From an uncultured Marinifilum sp. (GTDB taxonomy: Bacteria; Bacteroidota; Bacteroidia; Bacteroidales; Marinifilaceae): a DNA stretch of 64,000 bases. Below are positions 56,001 through 63,792 of the stretch, one piece after another (the stretch's first letter is position 1; each line of letters starts with the position of its first letter). Under the pieces are notes generated by a model. It made no database searches. It was not told the DNA's origin and worked only from the letters and a program-made list of their open reading frames with translations. The stretch is taken from NCBI RefSeq assembly GCF_963677195.1, contig NZ_OY781918.1, forward strand, positions 4,080,923-4,144,922. The letters are read 5' to 3'. The translations under genes and the position numbers were made by a program.

Positions 56001-56480
56001 TTTAGAATCTACAGTAAAACATACAGCACAATCGGCCAAACCACCAGCTTCTTTTACGTACTTAATGGTAGACTTCATGTTCTCGATATCATTCAAACAA
56101 TCGAAAATACGCATGATACCTAAACCAGATTTAACAGCCTGGGTATTAAAATTTTTAATTACCGATTCAGGATATGGGCTATAGCCAAAAAGATTACGAC
56201 CACGAGATAAGGCGGTAAGTTTAGAAACTTCGCCTATTTCTTTTTTGATCGACTCCAAACGGTACCAGGGATCTTCGTTCAAGTAACGCATTACAGAATC
56301 AGGAACTGCTCCTCCCCATACTTCCATTGCATAAAAGTTAGCCTTTTTATATAGGTGTAATACTTTTTCAATTTCTGCCTGTGGCATTCTTGTAGCAAAA
56401 AGAGATTGCTGACCATCTCTTAGTGTAAGATCTCTAACTAATAATTTCCTTTTTTTCATACCTATATAATTTTCTTCCAT
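53019..56480 (-). CDS. Fused tandem carboxyltransferase (two pyruvate/oxaloacetate carboxyltransferase modules, no biotin domain)
   Basis: An 1153-residue cytoplasmic protein made of two homologous PYC/OadA-type modules, about 8-565 and 572-1110. Both begin (V/I)RDLTLRDGQQSLFATR and both have NFYAMEVWGG, SGLGIMRIFDCLND, the carbamylated-Lys motif SLKDMAGL or TVKDMAGL, the metal-site DFHSHSTPGYG or DFHTHCTPGYG, and a conserved C-part with GGMYTNML and PPLVTPSSQIVGVQAVN. So each looks catalytically complete. Neither has a biotin attachment motif, so a separate biotin carrier must deliver or accept CO2. The tail (about 1110-1153) is a charged coil ending KPKSRLVG. The start could also be the ATG at 56459 (MKKRKLL). 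No partner subunit is adjacent. Whether it works as pyruvate carboxylase subunit B or oxaloacetate decarboxylase alpha is not clear. Confidence 0.85.
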   Translation of the reverse strand: MEENYIGMKKRKLLVRDLTLRDGQQSLFATRMPQAEIEKVLHLYKKANFYAMEVWGGAVPDSVMRYLNEDPWYRLESIKKEIGEVSKLTALSRGRNLFGYSPYPESVIKNFNTQAVKSGLGIMRIFDCLNDIENMKSTIKYVKEAGGLADCAVCFTVDSKFPTKKEDQERLTVKNLPDQIFDINYFVKMAKKLEALGADMISLKDMAGLASPSFAGQIIRRFKEELNIPVDFHSHSTPGYGLASALSAIINGVDIIDTNIMNFAGGSAAPAYELIYIFCQKLGIELDGDAKTVVEINKVLKEIRANALADVDSYKQFPIEFDITKDKLPANIDRLFDEAIKQAKADNEEDLLKACHAIEEYFNFPAPNQMVKDAEIPGGMYTNMLNQLKALGLETLLERVLEVVPVVRLDAGCPPLVTPSSQIVGVQAVNCVIDENSGRPFYTNVSNQFFNLVKGEYGTTPIDIAPEFREKITGKAEKIDYDVDAYVSPENPILPQYGSVKLAKDDKEFMLLELFPLVAKAYLEGKRKAEFEAQREENRKKIAIERAAIKRTGKLKIRDLTLRDGQQSLFATRVPQKEIESVLPLYKDANFYAMEVWGGAIPDSVMRYLNEDPWHRLESIKEVIGDVSHLTALSRGRNLFGYSPYPETVIEGFNKNAVKSGLGIMRIFDCLNDVQNMETTIKYMKEAGGIADCAVCYTVDPKFTRKQKWKALLSGKKLPKKIFDVDYFLNKAKQMEALGANMITVKDMAGLIPPSLSGKIIRRMKSELNVPIDFHTHCTPGYGLGAVLMAIVNGVDIVDTNILNFAGGPAAPAFEIIQIFADKLGLDTGVNLKAVVKINKELKGIRERIAEFDSYKMFPLEFDITADYLPKNIDVLFDRAIELAKADKETELLEVCNEIDKFFNFPAPNEEVKAAEIPGGMYTNMLAQLKGLGLEDLLPKVLEKVPEVRVAAGCPPLVTPSSQIVGVQAVNYVLDVNSGKEPYTNVNNQFFNLVKGEYGETPIGIDPEFREKICGQRNASDFDVSKYKSPENVVLEEFGGVKLAENEKEMLLLELFPTVAGPFLKNKKADAYYAKIEAAEAEKQRIEEEKKAAYKAIPDEEKHEMLLRGLYSMGGDSTQATGKITQPVEKESKLDIKTKEMLMALKPKSRLVG

Positions 56481-57181
56481 TTGCTGTTTGGAAGCCGCAA
56501 ATAAATTTTATTCAATTTCGAAAATCTGTTGATTAAAACTTAGCTGCTCATTTCATACCTGACTTACTAAATTATTACATCCAATTATTACTCGAGAGAG
56601 TAGTTTAAAATTGGGATAAGAATTAATATGATTTAATTCTGCACCAAAAATAAAAACTATTTTTTATTGAAGAAATAATTCTGTATTTATCGATGTATGT
56701 TCTACAATATCTGAATATATGGGTATTTACACCCATTATAATTACTGATTTTTTTCTCTAATAATTTCAATTAAAAATCGCAATCGATATCGTAAATTTC
56801 AAAGTGTAAAGCAGAAATCAGAAAAATATCAATAAAATCAGGTCAATACTAAAAAAGATTAAATATAAACTTGTAATTAACCAACAAAATGTACTGTTCA
56901 ACAGAAAACAGGGTAAAATACCCATCTCTTAATTTTCCATTTTTAAAACATGTTTTATAGCATATAGCTTTATTTTAAAACATCGTAATAAAAAAGATTA
57001 ATCTTTAGATTTTTCGATAAAAAATATCCATGCATTATCTAAAATTCACAGACAAAACAGTTTTGTAATTTCTCTCTCATTTAGTAAAAAGATGTGTACT
57101 TTTATGGCGTTAAAATTGAAACTTTAGAACCTATTTTGAGGTCCATAATATTTCTGGGCTCAAATCACTAAATATCATACT
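56481..57181. other. 701-bp intergenic region between two divergent genes
   Basis: Long AT-rich gap between the carboxyltransferase gene and the CvfB-like gene. No convincing reading frame on either strand. It has a weak hairpin near 56717 (ATGGGTATTTACACCCAT), a single TCTGTTGAT at 56525-56533 without a partner box, and TACTTTTA at 57097-57104, which resembles a -7 element for the CvfB-like gene. Otherwise nothing recognisable. Confidence 0.5.
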
Positions 57182-58018
57182 GTGAGTATAATCGGACAAT
57201 ACGCAGAACTAAAAGTTGCCAAACTAGTTGATTTTGGCGTTTTTTTAGAAGGAGAAGATGAAGCATTAATATTGCTTCCTAATCAATACGTACCACCAAA
57301 AACGCAATTAGACGATACTATTAAAGTATTTATCTATCGTGATTCGGAGGACAGAATTATAGCAACAACTTTAACTCCCAATGCTACCGTAGGCGAATTT
57401 GCTGTTATGAAAGTAAAATCGGTTACCAACATTGGAGCCTTTTTAGATTGGGGTCTTGCCAAAGACCTTTTGGTTCCTTTTAGCGAGCAAAGAGATAAAT
57501 TACAGGAAGGTCTCTCCTACCTTGTTTACGTTTATCTTGACAGCTCGACAGGTAGAATTGTTGCAACTGCTAAAGTTGATAAAATTCTTAAGGATGTTGA
57601 AGTATCATATAAAGAAGGAGATGAAGTTGATATATTAGTAGGCAAAAGAAACGATTTAGGTTTTCAGGTGTTGATTAACGACGATGCTTTAGGTATTATT
57701 TATAAAAATGAAATTTTCGGTCATTTAAAAATTGGCGACAAAAGAAAAGCTTATATCAAAAAAGTTAGACCCGATGGAAAAATAGATATAAGCCTACAAC
57801 AACAAGGATATCAGAATGAAGTACCTAAATCGGGACAGCAAATATTAGATATGCTTAAAGACGAGGAAGGATTTTTGCCTTTAAACGATAAAAGTTCGCC
57901 CGAAGATATTTATTACCTGCTTAAAATGAGCAAGAAAAATTTTAAAAAGGCAATTGGACTTCTTTACAAACAAAGATTAATTACCATAGAAGAAGCTGGA
58001 ATTTATCTGGTACAATAA
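57182..58018 (+). CDS. CvfB-like S1 RNA-binding protein
   Basis: Cytoplasmic RNA-binding regulator of the CvfB/YitL family, 278 residues. It starts with GTG (VSIIGQYAELKVAKLVDFGVFLEG). Three S1 repeats are visible at about 1-65, 70-135 (GEFAVMKVKSVTNIGAFLDWG) and 140-210 (DILVGKRNDLGFQVLINDD), followed by a winged-helix at about 215-278 (SPEDIYYLLKMSKKNFKKAIGLLYKQR). The order and length match CvfB, which affects virulence gene RNA in Staphylococcus. It is 51 bp upstream of the dipeptidase gene and may share its transcript. It is unrelated in origin to the short S1 gene at 11048, beyond the shared fold. Confidence 0.88.
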   Translation: MSIIGQYAELKVAKLVDFGVFLEGEDEALILLPNQYVPPKTQLDDTIKVFIYRDSEDRIIATTLTPNATVGEFAVMKVKSVTNIGAFLDWGLAKDLLVPFSEQRDKLQEGLSYLVYVYLDSSTGRIVATAKVDKILKDVEVSYKEGDEVDILVGKRNDLGFQVLINDDALGIIYKNEIFGHLKIGDKRKAYIKKVRPDGKIDISLQQQGYQNEVPKSGQQILDMLKDEEGFLPLNDKSSPEDIYYLLKMSKKNFKKAIGLLYKQRLITIEEAGIYLVQ

Positions 58019-58069
58019 GCTATTGCGAATTACTTAAAAACAAAATACGTAAACCACAACTAAGCTAGC

Positions 58070-59656
58070 ATGAACAATTATTTTAAAACAGTATTCTTAG
58101 CCGTATCACTAATTTTTTCGGCAGCTACAAAGGCTCAGGACAAATCGGATTGGAAAGCTGGAGTACCCGAAGGTTGTACCACAATTACTGTGGGTAAAAT
58201 GGCTTCTATCGACGGATCTGTGATTACATCTCATACCGATGATAGTCATCGTACCCGAGCCTGGATGAATGTTATTCCTGCAAAAAAACATAAGAAAGGC
58301 AGCAAATTTTTCTTGTACGAACGATCATCTTATGATAGTTTGGCAATGCCTACTTATCAGCATAAAAAAATTGGAGAAATCGATCAGGCTGAAACAACTT
58401 ATCAATATCTGAATACTGCTTATCCGTGTATTAACGAAAAACAATTGGCCATTGGCGAATCTACTTTTGGTGGTAGAGAAGAATTATTTTCGAAAAAATG
58501 TTTAATAGACTGTCAGCGATTGCAGCAATTAATGCTGGAGAGATGCTCTACTGCAAGAGAAGCAATTGCTTTAGCCGATGATTTATTAACTAAATATGGC
58601 TGGAGAGATTTTGGTGAATGTTTAACCATTGCCGATAAAAAAGAGGTTTGGCATTTCGAAGTTGTTGGTCCGGGAAAAGGAAAAATTGGTGCCGTTTGGG
58701 TAGCACAGCGCGTACCCGACAATCATATTTCGGTAAACGCCAATGCAAGTACCATTAAAGAAATAAATATTGAAGATTCAAATTCATTTTTAGCATCTGA
58801 AAATATATATAGCCTAGCAAAAGAAAATGGATGGTGGAAAGAAGGAGAAACATTTAAATGGAATGCCGTTTATGCCCCTAAAAGTCGTTTATCATTAGCT
58901 TCGCGCAGAAGAGAATGGCGCGTACTTTCAATGGCAGCTCCATCGCTAAAACTAGATGCCAACGATAAGGACTATCCTTTTTCGGTAGAACCAGATAAAA
59001 AAATAAGCTTAGACGATTTAGTAATAATTTTTAAAGATTACTACGAAGGAACACCCTACAACTTTGTAAAAAATATAAAACAAGCCAACAAAGACGGCAA
59101 AGAAGTATTATCGCCTTTTGCAAATCCGTTTATGCCATACGATATGAACCGTTTGTTTAAAATAAATGGCGGATGGGGAGATCTTGGAGAAAGAACCATT
59201 GCTCGCTGGTACACTATGTATGCAACTATTATTCAATGCAGAGACTGGTTACCCGATGAAATTGGAGGAATTGCCTGGCTTGCTCAGGATAATGTTGCAA
59301 CATCTATTTATATTCCTGTTTATGCTGGCACTACCGACTTAGCCGAAAGCTATAAAGTAAAAGCCCGAAGAACTGGATATACACGAAAATCGGCTTGGTG
59401 GGCCTTTAATCGATTAGGAACTTTAAGCGCTCAGCGCTGGGGAGATATGCGCAAAGATGTTGATAAAGTATTTATTCCTTTACAGCGTAAATATTTTGCA
59501 GAACAAGCAAAAATTGATGAACAATATTTAAAGCTTAACAAAAAGAAACAAAAAGAATTTCTTACCAATAGAAGCAAACAACTGGGAAACGAAGTTGTTG
59601 AAAAAGCTTGGGAAATAGGAGATCATATTTGGACCAAATATGATGAGAAATTCTAA
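58070..59656 (+). CDS. C69 family dipeptidase, exported
   Basis: N-terminal-nucleophile dipeptidase of family C69, 528 residues. A Sec signal (VFLAVSLIFSAATKAQ) is followed by GVPEGCTTITVGKMASIDGS, in which Cys36 is the expected nucleophile exposed by processing; the segment ITSHTDD follows as in relatives (usually IARNDD). Further family motifs: IGESTFGGREELF, CSTAREAIALADDLLTKYGW, DKKEVWHFEVVGPGKGKIGAVWVAQRVPD and the C-terminal AWWAFNRLGTLSAQRW. It should cleave dipeptides in the periplasm. The gene follows the CvfB-like gene by 51 bp. Confidence 0.9.
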   Translation: MNNYFKTVFLAVSLIFSAATKAQDKSDWKAGVPEGCTTITVGKMASIDGSVITSHTDDSHRTRAWMNVIPAKKHKKGSKFFLYERSSYDSLAMPTYQHKKIGEIDQAETTYQYLNTAYPCINEKQLAIGESTFGGREELFSKKCLIDCQRLQQLMLERCSTAREAIALADDLLTKYGWRDFGECLTIADKKEVWHFEVVGPGKGKIGAVWVAQRVPDNHISVNANASTIKEINIEDSNSFLASENIYSLAKENGWWKEGETFKWNAVYAPKSRLSLASRRREWRVLSMAAPSLKLDANDKDYPFSVEPDKKISLDDLVIIFKDYYEGTPYNFVKNIKQANKDGKEVLSPFANPFMPYDMNRLFKINGGWGDLGERTIARWYTMYATIIQCRDWLPDEIGGIAWLAQDNVATSIYIPVYAGTTDLAESYKVKARRTGYTRKSAWWAFNRLGTLSAQRWGDMRKDVDKVFIPLQRKYFAEQAKIDEQYLKLNKKKQKEFLTNRSKQLGNEVVEKAWEIGDHIWTKYDEKF

Positions 59657-59755
59657 GTTTAAATATCAAGAATACAAAAAAGAATAGCCCATCGCAAAAA
59701 CACTGAAAAATTCATACGTTTTAGAAATTTGATAAGTATCAATTGTCGAACTATG

Positions 59756-59857
59756 TATTTTTGTATTTATAACATCTTTGCAAAAAAATACATACAGCAG
59801 TATACAATCTAAAAAAAGCCGTAAAAAGGGAATATATCATCCTTTTACGGCTTTTTT
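59756..59857 (+). ncRNA. Candidate short transcript (promoter-like element followed by terminator)
   Basis: TATTTTTG at 59756-59763 matches TAnnTTTG exactly; a TTTG lies 24 bp upstream, slightly long for the -33 box. A strong terminator ends near 59857, so a start near 59770 would give an RNA of about 90 nt. No RNA family is recognised. The terminator may instead belong only to the dipeptidase gene. Confidence 0.25.
59818..59857 (+). terminator. Rho-independent terminator after the dipeptidase gene
   Basis: Stem GCCGTAAAAAGG / CCTTTTACGGC with a loop of about ten bases and a following T run (TTTTTTAATTTTT). It is about 160 bp after the stop codon of the dipeptidase. Confidence 0.88.
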
Positions 59858-60006
59858 AATTTTTATTTCTTTTTCTGTTCCCTCCCCATTTTCACTCTTT
59901 TTTTACGAAATTTAAGAACCGAAAATATTTTTTTATTTGACCTATGATTTTATTATATTTACTTGTACAACAATAAAATATTGAAAACTAGAAGCAAGCA
60001 AATAAA

Positions 60007-62010
60007 ATGATAATTAATCAACCAGATAGTCATAAAGACAACATTGCTCCTAAAGATATATCGAACATATTTTTCTTTTCCTTATTTCTTATCATTCTTC
60101 TATTCTCTATATCCTTTATTTATATCTACAAAAAAAACATAGCCTCAATAAATAAAAGAAATATAGAACAAACAAAAAATAGAATTATACAAGCAAAAAA
60201 AGACTACTTAAAAACTGCTATTGACAGAACATTTATAGAAATTCAGCTATTAGAAAAAATACCACTTGACAAAACCAACTCTACTCCCGAAAAATTGAAA
60301 GAACATGCCAAAACAATTATAAGAAATACAATTCTTAAGGACTCTGGATACATTTTTGTAAATGAAATTATTAACTATGAAGGAGGTGACAAATATGCAA
60401 TTAGAGCTGTACACCCTAATTTACCAGATACCGAAGGCAATTATTTATCCACAAATACACAAGATATAAAAGGCAATACTCCTTATTTAACAGAGCTAGA
60501 AGGTGTGAAAGCCAAGGGAGAATTATTCTTTACTTATTGGTTTAAAAAATTTGGACAGGAAAAAATATCTCATAAATTAACCTATGTAAAACTTTACAAA
60601 AAATACAACTGGATTATTGGAACAGGTGTCTATCTTGATGATGTAGATGACTATATTGCAAACGAAATAATAAAAAATAAATTAGTAAAAGATCAGCAAA
60701 ATAAAATTCTAGTTATTCTGGTAATTATAACTCTTACTTTAGCCATTATTACAGCTATTTTTTACAAGGAAAGAATTCATAAAATATTAAAATATTATAT
60801 CGATCAGGTTAAAGATAGAGAGTTGGCTCTAAAAAAAATAAATGAATCGCTGGAAAAGACAATAAAAATAAGATCGGAGCAGCTAAACCAAAGCGAAAAA
60901 AGCTATCGGGCTATTTTCCATAACAATCAATCAATAATGATGCTTATTGATCCCAATAATGGGGATATTGTTGATGCAAACCAAGCTGCTCTTAATTTTT
61001 ACAATTACTCTTTAGAAGAGTTTACAAGCATTAAAATAAGCGATATAAACATACTTCCGCCTAAAAAAGTAAAACAGGCAATGGAAATAAGCAAAAAACA
61101 ATCTAACTATTTTCTTTTTAAGCATCGTTTATCTTCTGGCGAAATTAAAGATGTAGAGGTTTATTCGGAACACATGATAATTAATAATAATGAACTCTTA
61201 TTTTCAATAGTTCACGACATATCTGAATTGCGAAAAACCCAACAGGAATTAATTATAGCCAAAAAACGAGCCGAAGAAAGCGATAAACTTAAAACTGCCT
61301 TTTTAGCTAATATGAGTCATGAAATTCGTACGCCTTTAAATTCAATTTTAGGTTTCTCAGATTTATTAATAAATCCACATAATACTTTAGAACAAAATTC
61401 TCGTTTCTCAAATATCATTAATACTTCAGGATTACAATTGATGAGGATTATAGATGATATTATTGATATTTCTCATATAGAATCTAACCAACTTAAAGTA
61501 TCGCTATCACCAATTTCGACAAATAAAACCCTAGAAAAAATAGCCGATACGTTTAAAAATACTGTTTTAAACTCGAAAAATAAAGTCGTTGATTTTAAAT
61601 TACAAATTCCCAATACCAAAAAAGATTTTATTATAAATACTGACGAGGTTCGGTTTACTCAAATATGTAATAATCTACTAAGAAATGCTTGGAAATTTAC
61701 CAATGAAGGTTACATTAAAATAGGCTATTCCCACAAAAAAAATAACTCTAAAGAACACTTAAAATTCTATGTTAAAGATACGGGATGTGGAATTGCCGAA
61801 AATAAATTTGATCTTATTTTTGATAGATTCTCGCAAGTAGCCTACGATGAATACCGAGAAGGAAACGGACTTGGTTTAAGTATTACCGAAGGCTTGGTAA
61901 AATTACTAGGAAGTGAAATGGAATTAGAATCAACACTGGGAAAAGGTTCCTGTTTTTACTTCACAATTCCATTAAATTTTACCTCCACAGAACAAATTAT
62001 AGAAAATTAG
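60007..62010 (+). CDS. Membrane sensor histidine kinase with Cache and PAS domains
   Basis: A 667-residue inner-membrane sensor. First helix IFFFSLFLIILLFSISFIYIY (about 19-42), a periplasmic single-Cache domain (about 45-220, DSGYIFVNEI, HPNLPDTEGNYL, KKYNWIIGTGVYLDDVDDYI), second helix ILVILVIITLTLAIITAIFY, coiled coil, PAS (about 300-410, IFHNNQSIMMLIDPNNGDIVDAN), HisKA with His438 in FLANMSHEIRTPLNS, and HATPase (NLLRNAWKFTNEGY, VKDTGCGIAENKFD, GNGLGLSITEGL). Cache domains of this type bind small organic acids or amino acids. No receiver or output domain; no regulator gene nearby. Its stop is 3 bp from the convergent ABC-F stop, with no terminator between them. Confidence 0.9.
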   Translation: MIINQPDSHKDNIAPKDISNIFFFSLFLIILLFSISFIYIYKKNIASINKRNIEQTKNRIIQAKKDYLKTAIDRTFIEIQLLEKIPLDKTNSTPEKLKEHAKTIIRNTILKDSGYIFVNEIINYEGGDKYAIRAVHPNLPDTEGNYLSTNTQDIKGNTPYLTELEGVKAKGELFFTYWFKKFGQEKISHKLTYVKLYKKYNWIIGTGVYLDDVDDYIANEIIKNKLVKDQQNKILVILVIITLTLAIITAIFYKERIHKILKYYIDQVKDRELALKKINESLEKTIKIRSEQLNQSEKSYRAIFHNNQSIMMLIDPNNGDIVDANQAALNFYNYSLEEFTSIKISDINILPPKKVKQAMEISKKQSNYFLFKHRLSSGEIKDVEVYSEHMIINNNELLFSIVHDISELRKTQQELIIAKKRAEESDKLKTAFLANMSHEIRTPLNSILGFSDLLINPHNTLEQNSRFSNIINTSGLQLMRIIDDIIDISHIESNQLKVSLSPISTNKTLEKIADTFKNTVLNSKNKVVDFKLQIPNTKKDFIINTDEVRFTQICNNLLRNAWKFTNEGYIKIGYSHKKNNSKEHLKFYVKDTGCGIAENKFDLIFDRFSQVAYDEYREGNGLGLSITEGLVKLLGSEMELESTLGKGSCFYFTIPLNFTSTEQIIEN

Positions 62011-62013
62011 AAT

Positions 62014-63651
62014 TTAATTTTTACGTTCCAATTCTCGTAGGTTTTCCATCTTTTTTATTAAAAGATACGAATTGATATCACCTAAGTGTTCCTTCACTTT
62101 TTTGTTTCCAAACTCATAAACCTTATCAACTAAACCATCCAGAAAATCTCTATCGTGCGAAACAACAATTATGGTTCCGTCAAAATCTTTTAATGCAGCT
62201 TTTAAAATATCTTTGGTTTTCATATCCAAATGATTGGTTGGCTCATCGAGAATCAATAAATTCACTGGTTCAAGAAGTAACTTAATCATTGCCAACCTTG
62301 TTTTTTCTCCTCCCGAAAGAACTTTTACTTTTTTTGTTGAATTATCACCACCAAACATAAAAGCACCTAAAATATCCTTTAACTTGGTACGAACATCTCC
62401 TTTTGCTACATGATCAATAGTTTGAAAAACCGTTAAATCCTCATCCATTAAAGAAGCCTGATTCTGAGCAAAATACCCAATCATACTATTATGACCTAAA
62501 GTAAGTGTTCCACCATGATCAATTTCCTGCATAATAGCTTTTACTAAAGTAGATTTACCTTCTCCATTTCGCCCTACAAACGCTATTTTTTCGCCTCTTT
62601 CGAGAGTAAAATTAACATTCTCGAACACCAAATGCTCGCCATAATATTTATTCACATCCTCCATAATTACGGGATAATTTCCCGACCGTGGCGAAGGTGG
62701 AAATTTTAATCTCAAAGCCGAAGTGTCTTCTTCATCCACCTCAATAATATCAAGTTTCTCTAACATCTTTACACGCGATTGAACCTGCAAAGTTTTTGAA
62801 TATGTTCCCTTAAATCGTTCAATAAATGCTCGATTCTCGGCAATCATTTTTTGTTGTTCGTCGTAAGCTTTTTGCTGATGAATTCGTCTATCTTTTCGCA
62901 ATTCCAAATACTCAGAATAAGTTGCTTTGTAATCGTAAATTCGGCCCATTGTAATCTCAATGGTTCGCGAAGTAATATTATCAACAAAAGCACGGTCGTG
63001 AGAAATAACCATTACCGCTTTCCCCGAATTGATCAAAAAATCTTCTAACCACTGAATCGACTCAATATCCAAATGATTGGTTGGCTCATCCAAAAGAATT
63101 AAATCTGGTTTCTTTAATAAAATTTTTGCCAGTTCGATTCTCATTCTCCAACCACCACTAAACTCACTAGTTGGTCGGGTAAAATCTTCCCGCATAAAAC
63201 CTAAGCCCAAAAGCGCCTTCTCTACTTCTGCATCGTAATTAATCTCTTCAATAGAGTAAAACGATTCGCTTAAAGCCGATACATCTTCAATTAGTTTATA
63301 GTAACTTTCCGATTCAAAATCGGTACGTGAAGCAAGTTGTTGGTTCAAATCCTCAATTTGCTTTTCCATTTCAAAAATATGAGAAAAAGCCTGAGCTGTT
63401 TCCTCAAAAACAGTTCGCGTATTGGAAGTCATTAAATGCTGAGGAAGATAAGCAATGGTTTTATCTTTTGGACTGGAAACACGTCCGCGTGTAGCAGTAT
63501 CAACGCCTGCAATAATTTTTAATAAAGTCGATTTTCCAGCCCCATTTTTTCCCATTAAGGCAATACGATCCTTCTCATTAATTACAAACGAAATATCCTT
63601 AAACAGAGTTGTTCCTCCAAACTCAACAGCCAATGCGTCTACACTAATCAT
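62014..63651 (-). CDS. ABC-F family ATPase (translation factor)
   Basis: Cytoplasmic twin-ATPase protein acting on ribosomes, about 545 residues from the ATG at 63651 (MISVDALAVEFGG); an upstream ATG at 63675 adds eight unlikely residues. Two ABC domains: Walker A GKNGAGKST and GRNGEGKST, signatures FSGGWRMRIELAK and LSGGEKTRLAMIK, Walker B DLILLDEPTNHLD and NLLILDEPTNHLD. The linker arm (about 240-305, QKAYDEQQKMIAENRAFIERFKG) is the P-site tRNA interaction motif. There is no membrane part. It resembles the YdiF/Uup branch; a housekeeping role is more likely than antibiotic resistance. Convergent with the Cache-kinase gene. Confidence 0.93.
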   Translation of the reverse strand: MISVDALAVEFGGTTLFKDISFVINEKDRIALMGKNGAGKSTLLKIIAGVDTATRGRVSSPKDKTIAYLPQHLMTSNTRTVFEETAQAFSHIFEMEKQIEDLNQQLASRTDFESESYYKLIEDVSALSESFYSIEEINYDAEVEKALLGLGFMREDFTRPTSEFSGGWRMRIELAKILLKKPDLILLDEPTNHLDIESIQWLEDFLINSGKAVMVISHDRAFVDNITSRTIEITMGRIYDYKATYSEYLELRKDRRIHQQKAYDEQQKMIAENRAFIERFKGTYSKTLQVQSRVKMLEKLDIIEVDEEDTSALRLKFPPSPRSGNYPVIMEDVNKYYGEHLVFENVNFTLERGEKIAFVGRNGEGKSTLVKAIMQEIDHGGTLTLGHNSMIGYFAQNQASLMDEDLTVFQTIDHVAKGDVRTKLKDILGAFMFGGDNSTKKVKVLSGGEKTRLAMIKLLLEPVNLLILDEPTNHLDMKTKDILKAALKDFDGTIIVVSHDRDFLDGLVDKVYEFGNKKVKEHLGDINSYLLIKKMENLRELERKN

Positions 63652-63740
63652 CTTTTTAGTTTTTATGAGCCGCAAAGATAATTACTTTCCTGAATTCCAA
63701 AATATACTTTAACAATTCTATCATCAGAAAAATTTAAACT

Positions 63741-63765
63741 AAAAAAGCACCCCAAAATGGGATGC
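63741..63765 (-). terminator. Terminator of the gene at the window end
   Basis: On the minus strand GCATCCC pairs with GGGGTGC (one wobble) around ATTTT, followed by six T. It begins about 28 bp after the stop codon at 63793. Confidence 0.8.
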
Positions 63766-63792
63766 CTTTGTAATACAAGCTTTGTATGTATG

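Larger units (their letters stand above)
59657..60006. other. Intergenic region with promoter-like element and terminator
   Basis: 350 bp between the dipeptidase and Cache-kinase genes. It holds a TATTTTTG element, a hairpin terminator and a second AT-rich leader before the kinase start. No open frame with coding character. Confidence 0.5.

Noticed and set aside
56525..56533. TCTGTTGAT upstream of the carboxyltransferase gene as a third LytTR-like site
   Set aside because: No second box 21 bp away on either side; a single match is expected by chance.
56717..56734. Small palindrome (ATGGGTATTTACACCCAT) as a riboswitch or operator
   Set aside because: Short stem with an AT loop, no T run, far from both genes and not repeated elsewhere in the window.
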